Made by a program: the position numbers and the translations under genes. Shown here one piece after another: positions 42,738-51,370 of a DNA stretch of 64,000 nucleotides. Source of the DNA: SZUA-37 sp964472525 (GTDB lineage Bacteria; Pseudomonadota; Gammaproteobacteria; UBA6429; Thiohalophilaceae); NCBI GenBank assembly GCA_964472525.1, contig CAYYLL010000003.1, forward strand, positions 1 to 64,000. The letters run 5' to 3'. The notes under the pieces are model-generated. The model did no database searches, was not told the DNA's origin, and saw only the letters and a list, made by a program, of their open reading frames with translations. Numbering within the stretch: position 1 is the first letter of the stretch; every line of letters starts with the position of its first letter.

Positions 42738-45395
42738 ATGTCTTTAAAAGTCCAAACAACCTGTCCTTATTGTGGTGTTGGCTGCGGTGTCATCGCAACG
42801 ATTGACGATGCAGGCTCGGTTTCTGTTAAAGGTGATCCTACCCATCCGTCTAATTTCTCTCGACTTTGTTCCAAAGGAGCTGCACTTGCCGATACCATTG
42901 GCATGGATGGCCGAGTGCTCTATCCTGAAGTAGATGGTGTTGAGTATAGTTGGGAACATGCACTTGGTTATACTGCGCGAAAATTTAATTCTATTATTGA
43001 CGAACATGGTGCAAATGCAGTTGCCTTTTATGTTTCTGGCCAGTTGTTAACTGAAGACTATTATGTTGCCAATAAATTAATGAAAGGTTTTATTGGAACA
43101 GCGAATATTGATACTAATTCCCGCTTGTGTATGTCGTCAGCTGTTGCCGCGTATAAACGGGCTTTTGGTTCGGATACGGTGCCGTGCAGCTATGAAGATT
43201 TAGAACGTGCCAAACTAATTGTATTGACCGGTTCCAACACGGCATGGTGCCATCCCGTTTTATACCAGCGTATTGTTAAAGCCAAAAAACTTAACCCTGA
43301 TCTTATGGTGGTGGTCATCGACCCGCGCCAAACGGCAAGTTGTGATGTAGCAGATCAACATTTGGCTATCCAGTCGGGTACAGATCATATTCTGTTTAAA
43401 GGTTTATTAAACTATTTAGTGCAACAGGATGAAGTCAATCATTTATTTGTTTCGCAATTTACCGAAGGTTTAGATGCTTGTCTTGATGATGCAAAACACT
43501 CTGCTGCAAGTATTGGTGTTGTTGCGGTTGAATGTGGTTTGTCAGCCAGAGATGTTGAACGTTTTTATAAACTGTTTTCCCGAACAGAACGGGTAGTAAC
43601 GGTTTTCTCTCAAGGTATTAACCAGTGGTCATATGGAACGGACAATGGTAATGCGATTATAAATTGTCATTTAGTAACTGGGCGTATTGGTCGGCCGGGT
43701 ATGGGGCCTTTCTCTTTTACTGGGCAGCCTAATGCCATGGGAGGGCGGGAAGTAGGGGGCTTAGCTAATCAACTTGCTGCACATATGGATATTGAAAATA
43801 GCAAGCATCGTCAGCTTGTAAAAAAATTCTGGAATGCTCCACGTATCCCTGAAAAAGCCGGTTTAAAAGCAGTTGATTTATTTAAGGCGGTACATAATGG
43901 CGAAATAAAAGCCTTATGGATCATGGCAACGAACCCGGCAGTAAGTTTACCCAACTCGAATTTTGTACGAGAGGCTTTAGAAAAATGTAAATTTGTGGTG
44001 GTATCAGATTGTATGCGTAATACTGATACCACACGTTATGCCAATGTTTTATTTCCCGCGCAAACATGGGGTGAACGTGATGGTACGGTTACCAATAGTG
44101 AACGTCGAATTTCACGGCAGCGGGCTTTTTTGCCCACACCGGGGCAGGCAAGACCTGACTGGTGGATTATATCCAAAGTCGCGCAGAAAATGGGCTTTAC
44201 CGAGGCCTTTGATTATGATCACCCAGTTGATGTTTTTAAAGAACATGCAGCTTTGTCTGGTTATAAAAATAATAGTTCGCGTGATTTTGATATTAGTGGT
44301 TACGCAACTATGGACGACACTGGCTACGAAACAATGCAACCTCTGCAATGGCCTGTTACGCAAGAGAAACCAGAAGGTAGCTCACGTATGTTCACCGATG
44401 GCCAGTTCTTTACGCCATCAAAGAAAGCACAATTTATAAATGTTAAAAATCATCAGCCTGTTGCAGAAACGTCAGGGGCTTATCCTTTAATATTAAATAC
44501 TGGGAGAGTTCGTGACCAATGGCATACGATGACACGCACAGGCAAGTCGGCACGTTTATCGGGGCATATTCAGGAAAGTTTTATTGCACTGCATAGCGAT
44601 GACGCAAAAAAATATAATATTCATAAAGATAGCTTGGTTCAGGTATCCAACGATAATGGCCAGATTATTGTACGTGCAAATATAAGCGACAGTCAGCAGC
44701 CGGGTTACGTTTTTATTCCTATGCACTGGAACGATCAATTCTCAGGTAACAGCGTAGTTGGGAAATTAATTGATAACATTGTGGATCCTATTTCAGGTCA
44801 ACCAGAATTTAAACACACTGCCGTGTCAATAAAAGAAAAGCTACCCGCTTGGTATGGTTTTATTCTATCGCGTCGAAAATTAATAATTAGCCACGCAAGT
44901 TACTGGTCAGTTTCAAGAGGACGTGGTTTATGGTGCTACGAAGTCGCTGGCGATGAAGCGGCGGGAGACTGGGCAAACTGTGCAAGGCAATTACTTTGTC
45001 AAAATGCAAACAATGTTGAATGGGTCGAATATTTTGATTCAGCGCAAGGCCGTTATCGTGGTGCACGCATTGAAAATGGTCATTTGGAAAGTTGCATTTT
45101 TATTGGCCCGGATCAGGATTTACCTGAACGTGACTGGTTGGCACAGCTAATATCCAAGGCTTCTCTCGAAGATGATGAGCGCATCAGTATTTTAACGGGT
45201 AAACCCTTATCCGGTCAGCACGATGTGGGTCGAATTATTTGTTCCTGTTTTAGTGTTGGGGTGAATACCTTAATGGATGCGATTAAACAGCAACATTTAA
45301 CCACGGTTGATGCTATTGGTACGGCTTTAAAAGCTGGAACGAATTGTGGCTCCTGCGTACCGGAGTTAAAGCGGCTTATTAATAAAGACTTGTAA
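42738..45395 (+). CDS. nasA: Assimilatory nitrate reductase catalytic subunit NasA
   Basis: This 885-residue NasA-type cytoplasmic enzyme has its N-terminal [4Fe-4S] site formed by C9, C12, C16 and a fourth cysteine in SRLCSKG. The Mo ligand C131 lies in DTNSRLCMSSAVAAYKRAFG. The C-terminal BFD-like [2Fe-2S] domain has IICSCFSVGVNTLMDAIK and AGTNCGSCVPELKRLI. Between about 700 and 810 is an insert without cysteine motifs. It reduces nitrate to nitrite, taking electrons from a NADH or ferredoxin-type partner that is not visible in this window. It lies 208 bp after the DsrC-like gene, which leaves room for its own promoter. Confidence 0.95.
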   Translation: MSLKVQTTCPYCGVGCGVIATIDDAGSVSVKGDPTHPSNFSRLCSKGAALADTIGMDGRVLYPEVDGVEYSWEHALGYTARKFNSIIDEHGANAVAFYVSGQLLTEDYYVANKLMKGFIGTANIDTNSRLCMSSAVAAYKRAFGSDTVPCSYEDLERAKLIVLTGSNTAWCHPVLYQRIVKAKKLNPDLMVVVIDPRQTASCDVADQHLAIQSGTDHILFKGLLNYLVQQDEVNHLFVSQFTEGLDACLDDAKHSAASIGVVAVECGLSARDVERFYKLFSRTERVVTVFSQGINQWSYGTDNGNAIINCHLVTGRIGRPGMGPFSFTGQPNAMGGREVGGLANQLAAHMDIENSKHRQLVKKFWNAPRIPEKAGLKAVDLFKAVHNGEIKALWIMATNPAVSLPNSNFVREALEKCKFVVVSDCMRNTDTTRYANVLFPAQTWGERDGTVTNSERRISRQRAFLPTPGQARPDWWIISKVAQKMGFTEAFDYDHPVDVFKEHAALSGYKNNSSRDFDISGYATMDDTGYETMQPLQWPVTQEKPEGSSRMFTDGQFFTPSKKAQFINVKNHQPVAETSGAYPLILNTGRVRDQWHTMTRTGKSARLSGHIQESFIALHSDDAKKYNIHKDSLVQVSNDNGQIIVRANISDSQQPGYVFIPMHWNDQFSGNSVVGKLIDNIVDPISGQPEFKHTAVSIKEKLPAWYGFILSRRKLIISHASYWSVSRGRGLWCYEVAGDEAAGDWANCARQLLCQNANNVEWVEYFDSAQGRYRGARIENGHLESCIFIGPDQDLPERDWLAQLISKASLEDDERISILTGKPLSGQHDVGRIICSCFSVGVNTLMDAIKQQHLTTVDAIGTALKAGTNCGSCVPELKRLINKDL

Positions 45396-45488
45396 TTATA
45401 GAATCGTTGTTATTGGGTAAACGTATGTAGGAAAATCCCTACATAAATATCATCCTTGTCCTACAAGACAAAATAGCCATATGTGAGT

Positions 45489-45698
45489 ATGATCGTCCTC
45501 TATAGTGATGTTGAGGCGATTTTTGTGCAAGTTCTGAAGTCTAAAATAGTTTTAATTTTAAGCCTTTGGCTAATCATTGGTATTGTGGTTCTGTCCTTAC
45601 CGGTTAACGGCAATACCACACGGCAATCGAGTAGTTTGAAAACCACTTCTGTACAAGAAACTATTTTGTATTTACCTGCTAAGAAGCAAAGTCTATGA
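45489..45698 (+). CDS. Small membrane protein of unknown function
   Basis: This is a short protein of about 69 residues with one hydrophobic segment (KIVLILSLWLIIGIVVLSLP) and a polar C-terminal half (TTRQSSSLKTTSVQETILYL). I recognise no family. ATG 45489 is preferred over GTG 45483; neither has a clear ribosome binding site. Its stop overlaps the ATG of the next gene (ATGA), which supports it being real. A perfect inverted repeat, TATGTAGG and CCTACATA, lies upstream at 45424-45445. Confidence 0.4.
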   Translation: MIVLYSDVEAIFVQVLKSKIVLILSLWLIIGIVVLSLPVNGNTTRQSSSLKTTSVQETILYLPAKKQSL

Positions 45699-45898
45699 GC
45701 AGCGCCGTGTTGCAAATAACGCGTTTTGGCGAACAGAATGTGATTCCTGCGCGTTCTGCTGAACGTTTTTACCAAAATAACCACGAATGGTTCTTTTCGG
45801 TACGCTCAGGGTTCGATCAAGGGCCTTATCCAACATTTGATGAAGCCCGCGAAGCGTTAATACATTATATTGAATCATCCTTAAAAAGAAGCAAATAA
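45695..45898 (+). CDS. DUF6316-like small protein
   Basis: This 67-residue protein has the form RFYQNNHEWFFSVRSGFDQG followed by PYPTFDEAREALIHYI, matching a small family in which a residue pattern of W-[YF]-F-x-x-R-x-G-x-x-x-GP is followed by an acidic helix. It resembles proteins annotated DUF6316 in pseudomonads. Function is unknown. It is translationally coupled to the preceding small membrane protein through a 4-nt overlap. There is no signal peptide, so it is likely cytoplasmic. Confidence 0.65.
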   Translation: MSSAVLQITRFGEQNVIPARSAERFYQNNHEWFFSVRSGFDQGPYPTFDEAREALIHYIESSLKRSK

Positions 45899-46042
45899 AC
45901 TCTACCCTCTTATATATTACAATAAAATCAATAAGTTACAATAAATTCTTTTTTTATGTCACTTTGCGCATGGTGAGCTTTCACACCCCGGTTTTCCTGT
46001 ATGGGAGGGCACTAAATGTCGGGTAATAAAGTCATCAGCGAT

Positions 46043-46069
46043 TAAAGTTTGCCTGTTTATAGCCGTTAA
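46043..46069 (+). promoter_or_regulatory. Sigma-28 (FliA) promoter
   Basis: TAAAGTTT (46043-46050), an 11-bp spacer, then GCCGTTAA (46062-46069), matches the FliA consensus TAAAGTTT-N11-GCCGATAA with a single mismatch. It lies about 40 bp before the chemoreceptor-like gene and fits co-regulation with flagellar genes. Confidence 0.8.
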
Positions 46070-46107
46070 AGCTTTAGAGTTAATGCTAATTTACAGGTAG
46101 TCAAATT

Positions 46108-47328
46108 TTGCTTAAGCGATGGAATCCCCTTGCAAGCCCATTATTTTATATGCTGCTAGCAATAGCGGGTTTAATTATTTCTGAAATATTTTCTATAATG
46201 CATTATCGACAAGAATTACGTTGGTCATCGGAAATTATTTTAGTGGTTTGTGGTTTATTTTTAGTATTTAAAGCGCGTTTTCCCCCAACGAATAACGAAC
46301 AGTTGAATTGCTTGTCAAAAAATGAAGAAATACAACAGTCATTACAGTCTTTATTTCATGATATTGACAAAGTCTATTCTGATGAATTCGATATTATTCA
46401 GTCTGATGTTGTTCGTGTTAAGAATATTCTGGCTGAGGCGGTAAGTAATTTAGCCAATGGTTTTGAATCGATGAACCAGTTAATGCAACGTGAAGATGAA
46501 ATGGTTAAATCCATTGTGGCTCGTTCAAAGAATGAGGAAGATGATCCCGATGTTATAAATATACATCAGTTTGCGCAAACAACTGAAAACATCATGGCCA
46601 GTTTTATTGAGGTTCTGATGACAGTGAGTACCCAGAGCATGGAGGCAGCGCACAACCTAGATGAAATGCAATCACAACTGGATGATATTTTTAGTTTATT
46701 GGATGAATCTAAAACGATCGCCGATCAAACCAACTTATTAGCACTCAATGCAGCTATTGAAGCGGCTAGAGCGGGTGAAGCGGGGCGAGGTTTTGCGGTG
46801 GTCGCAGATGAAGTCCGAAGTTTATCAACACGCGCATCTAGTTTTAATGATCTTATTGCCGAGAAAGTTCATAGTGCAAAGTCTGCCATTGGTCTTGTTA
46901 ATGCAACTGTCAATGACATGGCTTCACAAGATATGAATTCAAGTATTGAATCACAAGAAGAAATTAAAGTTGCACTTTCGACAATTGAGAAAATGGATAA
47001 TTATTTTTCTGAAACAATAAAAGAAGTGGCCGATGTTACATTACAAATTGAACATGTCATCGGTGATACCGTTCGGGTATTGCAATTTGAAGATATAACC
47101 ACGCAGGTATTAACCGAAGCAGTGGATAGAAGCCAACGCATCAGTAATATTAATAATCAAATACACAATGTACCAAGTCAGAACATGGATGGCGTAGCAG
47201 TTTCATCCATACAGTATATTGATGATATTAGGGCAGGTATTAATCGGTTAAGAGATTCATGGCAAGAGCAACATCGTAGTGTTGTGAGTTCTGTAAATTT
47301 AGAAGAAAGTGAAGTAGATTTATTTTAA
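46108..47328 (+). CDS. Membrane-anchored chemoreceptor-like protein without sensor or HAMP domain
   Basis: This is a 406-residue protein starting at TTG 46108, with CAGGTAG as ribosome binding site 7 nt upstream; no earlier in-frame start has one. Two N-terminal hydrophobic helices (LFYMLLAIAGLIISEIF, EIILVVCGLFLVF) are joined by a loop of only about 10 residues, so there is no periplasmic ligand domain. The MCP signalling tip is intact: DQTNLLALNAAIEAARAGEA followed by GRGFAVVADEVRSL, at about 206-239. After it comes an unusual C-terminal segment (VRVLQFEDITTQVLTEAVDR) and no CheR-binding pentapeptide. It may sense a cytoplasmic or membrane state. It leads the STAS and receiver-PP2C genes. 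Confidence 0.85.
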   Translation: MLKRWNPLASPLFYMLLAIAGLIISEIFSIMHYRQELRWSSEIILVVCGLFLVFKARFPPTNNEQLNCLSKNEEIQQSLQSLFHDIDKVYSDEFDIIQSDVVRVKNILAEAVSNLANGFESMNQLMQREDEMVKSIVARSKNEEDDPDVINIHQFAQTTENIMASFIEVLMTVSTQSMEAAHNLDEMQSQLDDIFSLLDESKTIADQTNLLALNAAIEAARAGEAGRGFAVVADEVRSLSTRASSFNDLIAEKVHSAKSAIGLVNATVNDMASQDMNSSIESQEEIKVALSTIEKMDNYFSETIKEVADVTLQIEHVIGDTVRVLQFEDITTQVLTEAVDRSQRISNINNQIHNVPSQNMDGVAVSSIQYIDDIRAGINRLRDSWQEQHRSVVSSVNLEESEVDLF

Positions 47329-47369
47329 TGATATTCAGCTCTTGTATAGAGCAATAAAGGAGACAGGTA

Positions 47370-47663
47370 ATGAGTGTAACAATATCAAAAAGTGATAATG
47401 AAAAAACTGTAACAATAAAAGTAGATGGGCGATTTGATTTTTCGGTACATAAAGATTTTAGGAACGCATATAAAGAACAGAGTGGTGGTACAGATTATAG
47501 AGTAAATTTAAGTAGTACTGAATATTTGGATAGCTCTGCGCTAGGCATGTTGTTGCTTCTTAAGAAACATGCAGAGAGTAAAGTCGTTATTGAAAGACCT
47601 AATAATGAAATTAAACGAGTTTTAACCATTGCAAATTTTGACAAAGTTTTTACTATTGAATAG
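47370..47663 (+). CDS. STAS-domain anti-sigma factor antagonist
   Basis: This 97-residue single STAS domain has the phosphorylatable serine region TEYLDSSALGMLLLLK (S55/S56). SpoIIAA/RsbV-type proteins are phosphorylated by a kinase-like anti-sigma factor and dephosphorylated by a PP2C phosphatase, switching partners in the process. The next gene encodes a protein with both a PP2C domain and an ATPase domain, so the two probably act on each other. In Pseudomonas the comparable HsbA/HsbR pair is tied to the flagellar anti-sigma factor FlgM, which agrees with the sigma-28 promoter upstream. Confidence 0.9.
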   Translation: MSVTISKSDNEKTVTIKVDGRFDFSVHKDFRNAYKEQSGGTDYRVNLSSTEYLDSSALGMLLLLKKHAESKVVIERPNNEIKRVLTIANFDKVFTIE

Positions 47664-47692
47664 TTTTATTATTCATGATACGAATAATAAAA
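47664..47692. repeat. AT-only inverted repeat between STAS and response regulator genes
   Basis: TTTTATTATT (47664-47673) and AATAATAAAA (47683-47692) are exact inverted repeats around a 9-nt loop directly after the STAS stop codon. The stem is AT-only, so termination is unlikely to be strong; it may set the ratio between the two genes. Confidence 0.4.
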
Positions 47693-47739
47693 TCCTGTAT
47701 TCGGCAGCCAAAGATAATATTGTATGGTGAGGTTTGTCA

Positions 47740-49482
47740 ATGAATAGTACTGCTGAAAAATTAGTTGTTGCTGATGCTGGCATAAAAGGTAAGGCGCTTA
47801 TTGTTGACGATGAGCCCACTAATCGTCTTATTTTACAAGCGCATTTGTCCAAACAGGGTTACGATATTGTCTCGGCTGTTAATGGTATAGATGCTGTCGA
47901 AAAATTCAAGCAAGAATCACCCGATATTATCTTTATGGATGTGATGATGCCGGAAATGGATGGTTACGAAGCGGCTATGCGCATTAAAACACTTTGTGGT
48001 GACCGATTTGTTCCCGTTATTTTCTTAACTGCAATCACGGATGAAGATGAGCTGGCTAAATGTGTTGCTGTCGGGGGTGATGACTTTCTTACTAAACCCT
48101 TTAGTCATATTTTACTTAAAGCCAAAGTAGATGCACTGGAACGAGTGCGAGATCTACACCGCGAAGTGACTCGTCACCATGCGCAAATTTTACGTGATGA
48201 AGAAATTGCTGAACAACTTTTTAGTGACGTTGTGATGGCTGATAACGTCGAACTAGACAAACTACACATTATGCTACGCCCAGCGGTTACCTTTAGTGGT
48301 GACATACTGATGAGTGCACGTAGCCCCTCTGGAGAGTTATATATAATATTAGGTGATTTTACCGGCCATGGACTTGTTGCAGCGATTGGTGCATTACCAA
48401 CGGCAGAAGTTTTTCGTACGATGACAAAAAAAGGTTTTGCTTTAAGTAAAATTTTAAAAGAGCTGAACAGTAAATTAGAGTATTTACTTCCGGCTGACAA
48501 GTTTCTTGCGATGGGTGCTATTAGCATAGCTGCCGATATCAAGTCAGCTAAAATATGGAATGGGGGTATTCCAAGTATTGTTCATTTGAATTCAAACCAT
48601 GAAATCTTAAATCATTTCCCGGCAACACATTTAGCACTGGGTATTCTTGACGAAATAGATGATGAAAAACCGTTGCATATTGATTTAAAAGAAGGCGATG
48701 ATCTGGTCATGTACACCGATGGTGTTATTGAAGCCTGTGATATAAATAAGAATATGTATGGTGAAGAACGCTTTGAAAAACATCTTCTTAATTCTGCAAC
48801 AGATGATATTATTGTTAATATTGAAAAGGACTTGATCAGTTTCACCGATGGCCATGTGCAGGATGATGATATTAGCATGGTGATTATCCCTTGCACCAAA
48901 GCGTTAAGGGTAACGGAGAATAAAGATTCTGCTATAACTGAAGATAATCTAGAAAATAGTATTATTAATTTCTTGGAGACAGATGATAAAAATGTAAATT
49001 TGGAATGGCAATGGGAGTTTAATGCACATGCGACCAGCTTAAGTAGAATTGATCCTGTACCGGTATTATTAAGCCAGATACAAGAACTTGAAGACATTAA
49101 AGGACATCGACAGAATCTTTTTTTAATTCTGTCTGAATTGTTTAATAATGCACTTGATCATGGCATTTTACATCTTGATTCTAGGATGAAATCCGATCCG
49201 GATGGTTTTTCTGAATATCTGGAAAAGAGAGAGTTTGGCCTGCAAAATTTAACAAATGAGGTTGTTAAAATTTCAATTGAAAAGATTAGTTTTAATAATA
49301 CTGAATATTTAAAGATGAAAATTAAGGATTCAGGTAATGGTTTTGACATACATGAAGACACGCAAGGATTAGAAAAAAATAAGAAATTATCAGGGCGTGG
49401 CATTAATTTGGTTAGAGAGCTATGTTTTCATGTTGAATATAAAGGCAGTGGAAACGAAGTGGAAGTAGTTTATCAATTGTAA
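47740..49482 (+). CDS. Response regulator with PP2C phosphatase and RsbW-type ATPase domains
   Basis: This 580-residue three-domain protein has a receiver (residues about 15-135) with the phospho-acceptor D67 in IIFMDVMMPEMDG and the TKPF lysine, a SpoIIE/RsbU-type PP2C domain (about 165-385; LGDFTGHGLVAAIGALPTAE, VMYTDGVIEAC), and a C-terminal GHKL ATPase (about 430-580; ILSELFNNALDHG, KDSGNGF, SGRGINLV). It can therefore both dephosphorylate and phosphorylate a STAS protein, presumably the one just upstream, under receiver control. ATG 47740 follows GAGG by 7 nt; an in-frame TTG six bases earlier is less well placed. It resembles HsbR of Pseudomonas. Confidence 0.92.
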   Translation: MNSTAEKLVVADAGIKGKALIVDDEPTNRLILQAHLSKQGYDIVSAVNGIDAVEKFKQESPDIIFMDVMMPEMDGYEAAMRIKTLCGDRFVPVIFLTAITDEDELAKCVAVGGDDFLTKPFSHILLKAKVDALERVRDLHREVTRHHAQILRDEEIAEQLFSDVVMADNVELDKLHIMLRPAVTFSGDILMSARSPSGELYIILGDFTGHGLVAAIGALPTAEVFRTMTKKGFALSKILKELNSKLEYLLPADKFLAMGAISIAADIKSAKIWNGGIPSIVHLNSNHEILNHFPATHLALGILDEIDDEKPLHIDLKEGDDLVMYTDGVIEACDINKNMYGEERFEKHLLNSATDDIIVNIEKDLISFTDGHVQDDDISMVIIPCTKALRVTENKDSAITEDNLENSIINFLETDDKNVNLEWQWEFNAHATSLSRIDPVPVLLSQIQELEDIKGHRQNLFLILSELFNNALDHGILHLDSRMKSDPDGFSEYLEKREFGLQNLTNEVVKISIEKISFNNTEYLKMKIKDSGNGFDIHEDTQGLEKNKKLSGRGINLVRELCFHVEYKGSGNEVEVVYQL

Positions 49483-49498
49483 CGATTAAATTTGTTTA

Positions 49499-49693
49499 AT
49501 GCCTAAGCTTGATGGTTTTACAGCTTGCCGTGAAATACATGTCTTGCAACAAGGTAAGGCCATTCCTATTTTAATTGTTTCTGGATTACTAAAGAAGAAA
49601 TTCTCTCCCAATATCCTGCCACAAAGGCAACGGGTTATATCGGCAAACCCAATTGACTGGTTAAAATTACTCAAAAAGATTGCCTCGCTTTAA
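49499..49693 (+). pseudogene. Fragment of a response-regulator receiver domain
   Basis: The reading frame begins within what is normally the phosphorylation-site loop: MPKLDGFTACREIHVLQQGK, then AIPILIVSGL. The aspartate and everything before it are missing. Frameshifts are visible: the alternate frame at 49588-49650 reads TKEEILSQYPATKATGYIGK, and the original frame then resumes with PIDWLKLLKKIASL, the usual end of a receiver domain. Loss of the N-terminus plus two compensating shifts indicates a dead gene left after the preceding receiver-PP2C gene, possibly after a duplication and deletion. Confidence 0.8.
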
Positions 49694-49738
49694 GATTAAG
49701 TCTAAATTTCCCGCACGCTCGTGGTGGACTCAAAACTA

Positions 49739-49767
49739 TTGACAATGAGAATGATTCTCATTAGTAT
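49739..49767 (+). promoter_or_regulatory. Promoter with overlapping Fur box for the diheme peroxidase
   Basis: TTGACA (49739-49744) and TAGTAT (49762-49767) are 17 bp apart. Between and overlapping them lies AATGAGAATGATTCTCATT (49744-49762), a 9-1-9 palindrome of the Fur box type. Fur bound here would block RNA polymerase, so expression should rise under iron limitation. Confidence 0.8.
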
Positions 49768-49801
49768 TGGCATCCAATATTATAATACTGGATATTTTAA
49801 G

Positions 49802-50953
49802 ATGAAAATCCCAAATCTTTTTCTAGTTGTGCTATTTTCTCTTTTTATTACAAATAGTTATGTTAATTCCACTGAAAATACAACTCTCAAAGCGAATACT
49901 CTGTTAACGCCTCAGCAGGCCTTAGGTAAACGTTTATTTTTTGATACTGAGTTATCTGCACCAACCGGTTTGGCCTGTGCGAGCTGCCATCACCCGGATG
50001 CGGGCTTTGCGTTACCTCAACAACATTCTTTAATGCCAGTTTCAGCAGGAGCGATTAAACATCGCTTTGGAAACCGAAATACCCCCACTATTCGCTATGC
50101 TTCGTTTATTCCTAGACTTCATTTTGACAAAAAAGAAAAATTGTATATAGGGGGTTTATTTCTCGACGGTCGTGAGAACAGCCTTGAATCTCAGGCAAGT
50201 GGCCCACTCTTTAATCCACTCGAGATGGCGGTTCCAAATAAAGAGGTTCTATTAAAAAAATTAAAAGCAGCTAAGTATGCTGATGACTTTAAAAAAACCT
50301 ATGGCAAGAATGGTTTAATGAATGCAGAAAAAGCTTTAATACAAGTTACTCTTGCACTTGCGGCTTATCAGCGTAGTAAAGAGCTTAGCCCTTTTTCTTC
50401 AAAGTATGATTTATATCTCCAAGGAAAAGTGCAGCTTACAAAAGCTGAACGCCGAGGTTTAAAATTGTATGAGTCAGAAGACAAAGGAAATTGTGTCGCT
50501 TGTCACCCCAATCAATCTAGCCAAGATAAAAATGTACCTCCGCTATTTACCGATTTTAGTTACGATAACTTAGGCGCTCCTGCCAACCTGAATAATCCAT
50601 ATTATTCACAGGCTGAAGAATTTAACCCAACTGGAAAATATTATATAGATTTAGGACTCGGTGCCATTGTGAAGGATAAAAAACAAAATGGTAAATTTCG
50701 AGTACCAACGTTGCGTAATATTGCGATTACAGCACCTTATATGCATAACGGTGTTTTTAAAACATTAAAAGAAGTTGTTAACTTTTATAACACGCGTGAT
50801 ACAAAAAAATGGCCGAAACCTGAAGTGGATGAAAATATAAATAAAGATGAGATGGGCGACTTAAAACTAACAGAACAAGATGTAGATGACATTATCGCTT
50901 TTATGAAAACCTTAACGGATGGTTATAAAATATCAATGATAAAGAAGAAGTAA
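49802..50953 (+). CDS. Diheme cytochrome c peroxidase family protein
   Basis: This is a 383-residue secreted or periplasmic protein with an N-terminal signal (MKIPNLFLVVLFSLFITNSY) and two haem-binding CxxCH motifs, CASCHH near residue 59 and CVACHP near residue 230. It belongs to the MauG/CcpA family: GLFLDGRENSLESQASGPLF and VPTLRNIAITAPYMHNGVFK are typical. CcpA enzymes reduce hydrogen peroxide; MauG-like ones modify proteins, and I cannot tell which applies. An ORF extension up to 49721 was rejected because the signal peptide begins at 49802 and the promoter lies inside the extension. The Fur-type control is unusual for this family. Confidence 0.9.
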   Translation: MKIPNLFLVVLFSLFITNSYVNSTENTTLKANTLLTPQQALGKRLFFDTELSAPTGLACASCHHPDAGFALPQQHSLMPVSAGAIKHRFGNRNTPTIRYASFIPRLHFDKKEKLYIGGLFLDGRENSLESQASGPLFNPLEMAVPNKEVLLKKLKAAKYADDFKKTYGKNGLMNAEKALIQVTLALAAYQRSKELSPFSSKYDLYLQGKVQLTKAERRGLKLYESEDKGNCVACHPNQSSQDKNVPPLFTDFSYDNLGAPANLNNPYYSQAEEFNPTGKYYIDLGLGAIVKDKKQNGKFRVPTLRNIAITAPYMHNGVFKTLKEVVNFYNTRDTKKWPKPEVDENINKDEMGDLKLTEQDVDDIIAFMKTLTDGYKISMIKKK

Positions 50954-50990
50954 CCCGCTCCTTCTTTTATATTGTTTTTTTAGAGTGGAA

Positions 50991-51347
50991 TTATTTATCA
51001 ATTAAAACTGGATTATCAAAATTAATGTCTTCTAAACTATAAGACATTAAGGTGCGGATATTAGCATGATTATTTCCATCCGAATTTTGTAGAACATCTT
51101 CGCGGTAATATTTCCCAAAACAGGCTAAAGTTTGTTGTTTAGTTAACTGGTGACGTTTTGCAAAAGCAAAAATTTTACAAGATCCTTCGTTAGTGCCGGA
51201 TTTATTTATAATAATATTCGCTCCTTTTCCGTTACTAAAGCGTGTTGGTGTGTATTGGTAGTGATTATTGATGACCTGTATAACATCGTCAAAGTTAATA
51301 TTTTCAGAATGCGTTTTTATTAAGGTTAATAGTTCGTTTATGGTCAT
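50991..51347 (-). CDS. HopJ type III effector family protein
   Basis: This 118-residue protein has FDDVIQVINNHYQYTPTRFS, GTNEGSCKIFAFAKRHQ, QQTLACFGKYYREDVL and NHANIRTLMSYS. This is the HopJ family (named after a Pseudomonas syringae effector), which is widespread in free-living gammaproteobacteria and without known function. There is no type III secretion gene here, so a secreted role should not be assumed. I start at ATG 51347 (MTINELLTLIK); the upstream 22 residues of the longer frame overlap the preceding gene and look like non-coding extension. It is 23 nt downstream of the flavoprotein gene, in the same direction. Confidence 0.8.
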   Translation of the reverse strand: MTINELLTLIKTHSENINFDDVIQVINNHYQYTPTRFSNGKGANIIINKSGTNEGSCKIFAFAKRHQLTKQQTLACFGKYYREDVLQNSDGNNHANIRTLMSYSLEDINFDNPVLIDK

Positions 51348-51370
51348 TTGTCGCTTCCTATAGTACGGGT

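Noticed and set aside
45424..45445. Inverted repeat TATGTAGG / CCTACATA after nasA as a terminator
   Set aside because: There is no T-run and the stem is only 8 bp. It could be a binding site, but nothing supports a specific regulator.
50941..50985. AAAGAAG / CTTCTTT hairpin with T-run after the diheme peroxidase gene
   Set aside because: It is an AT-rich 7-bp stem with a 13-nt loop, and the T-run lies well beyond the stem. Weak as an intrinsic terminator.
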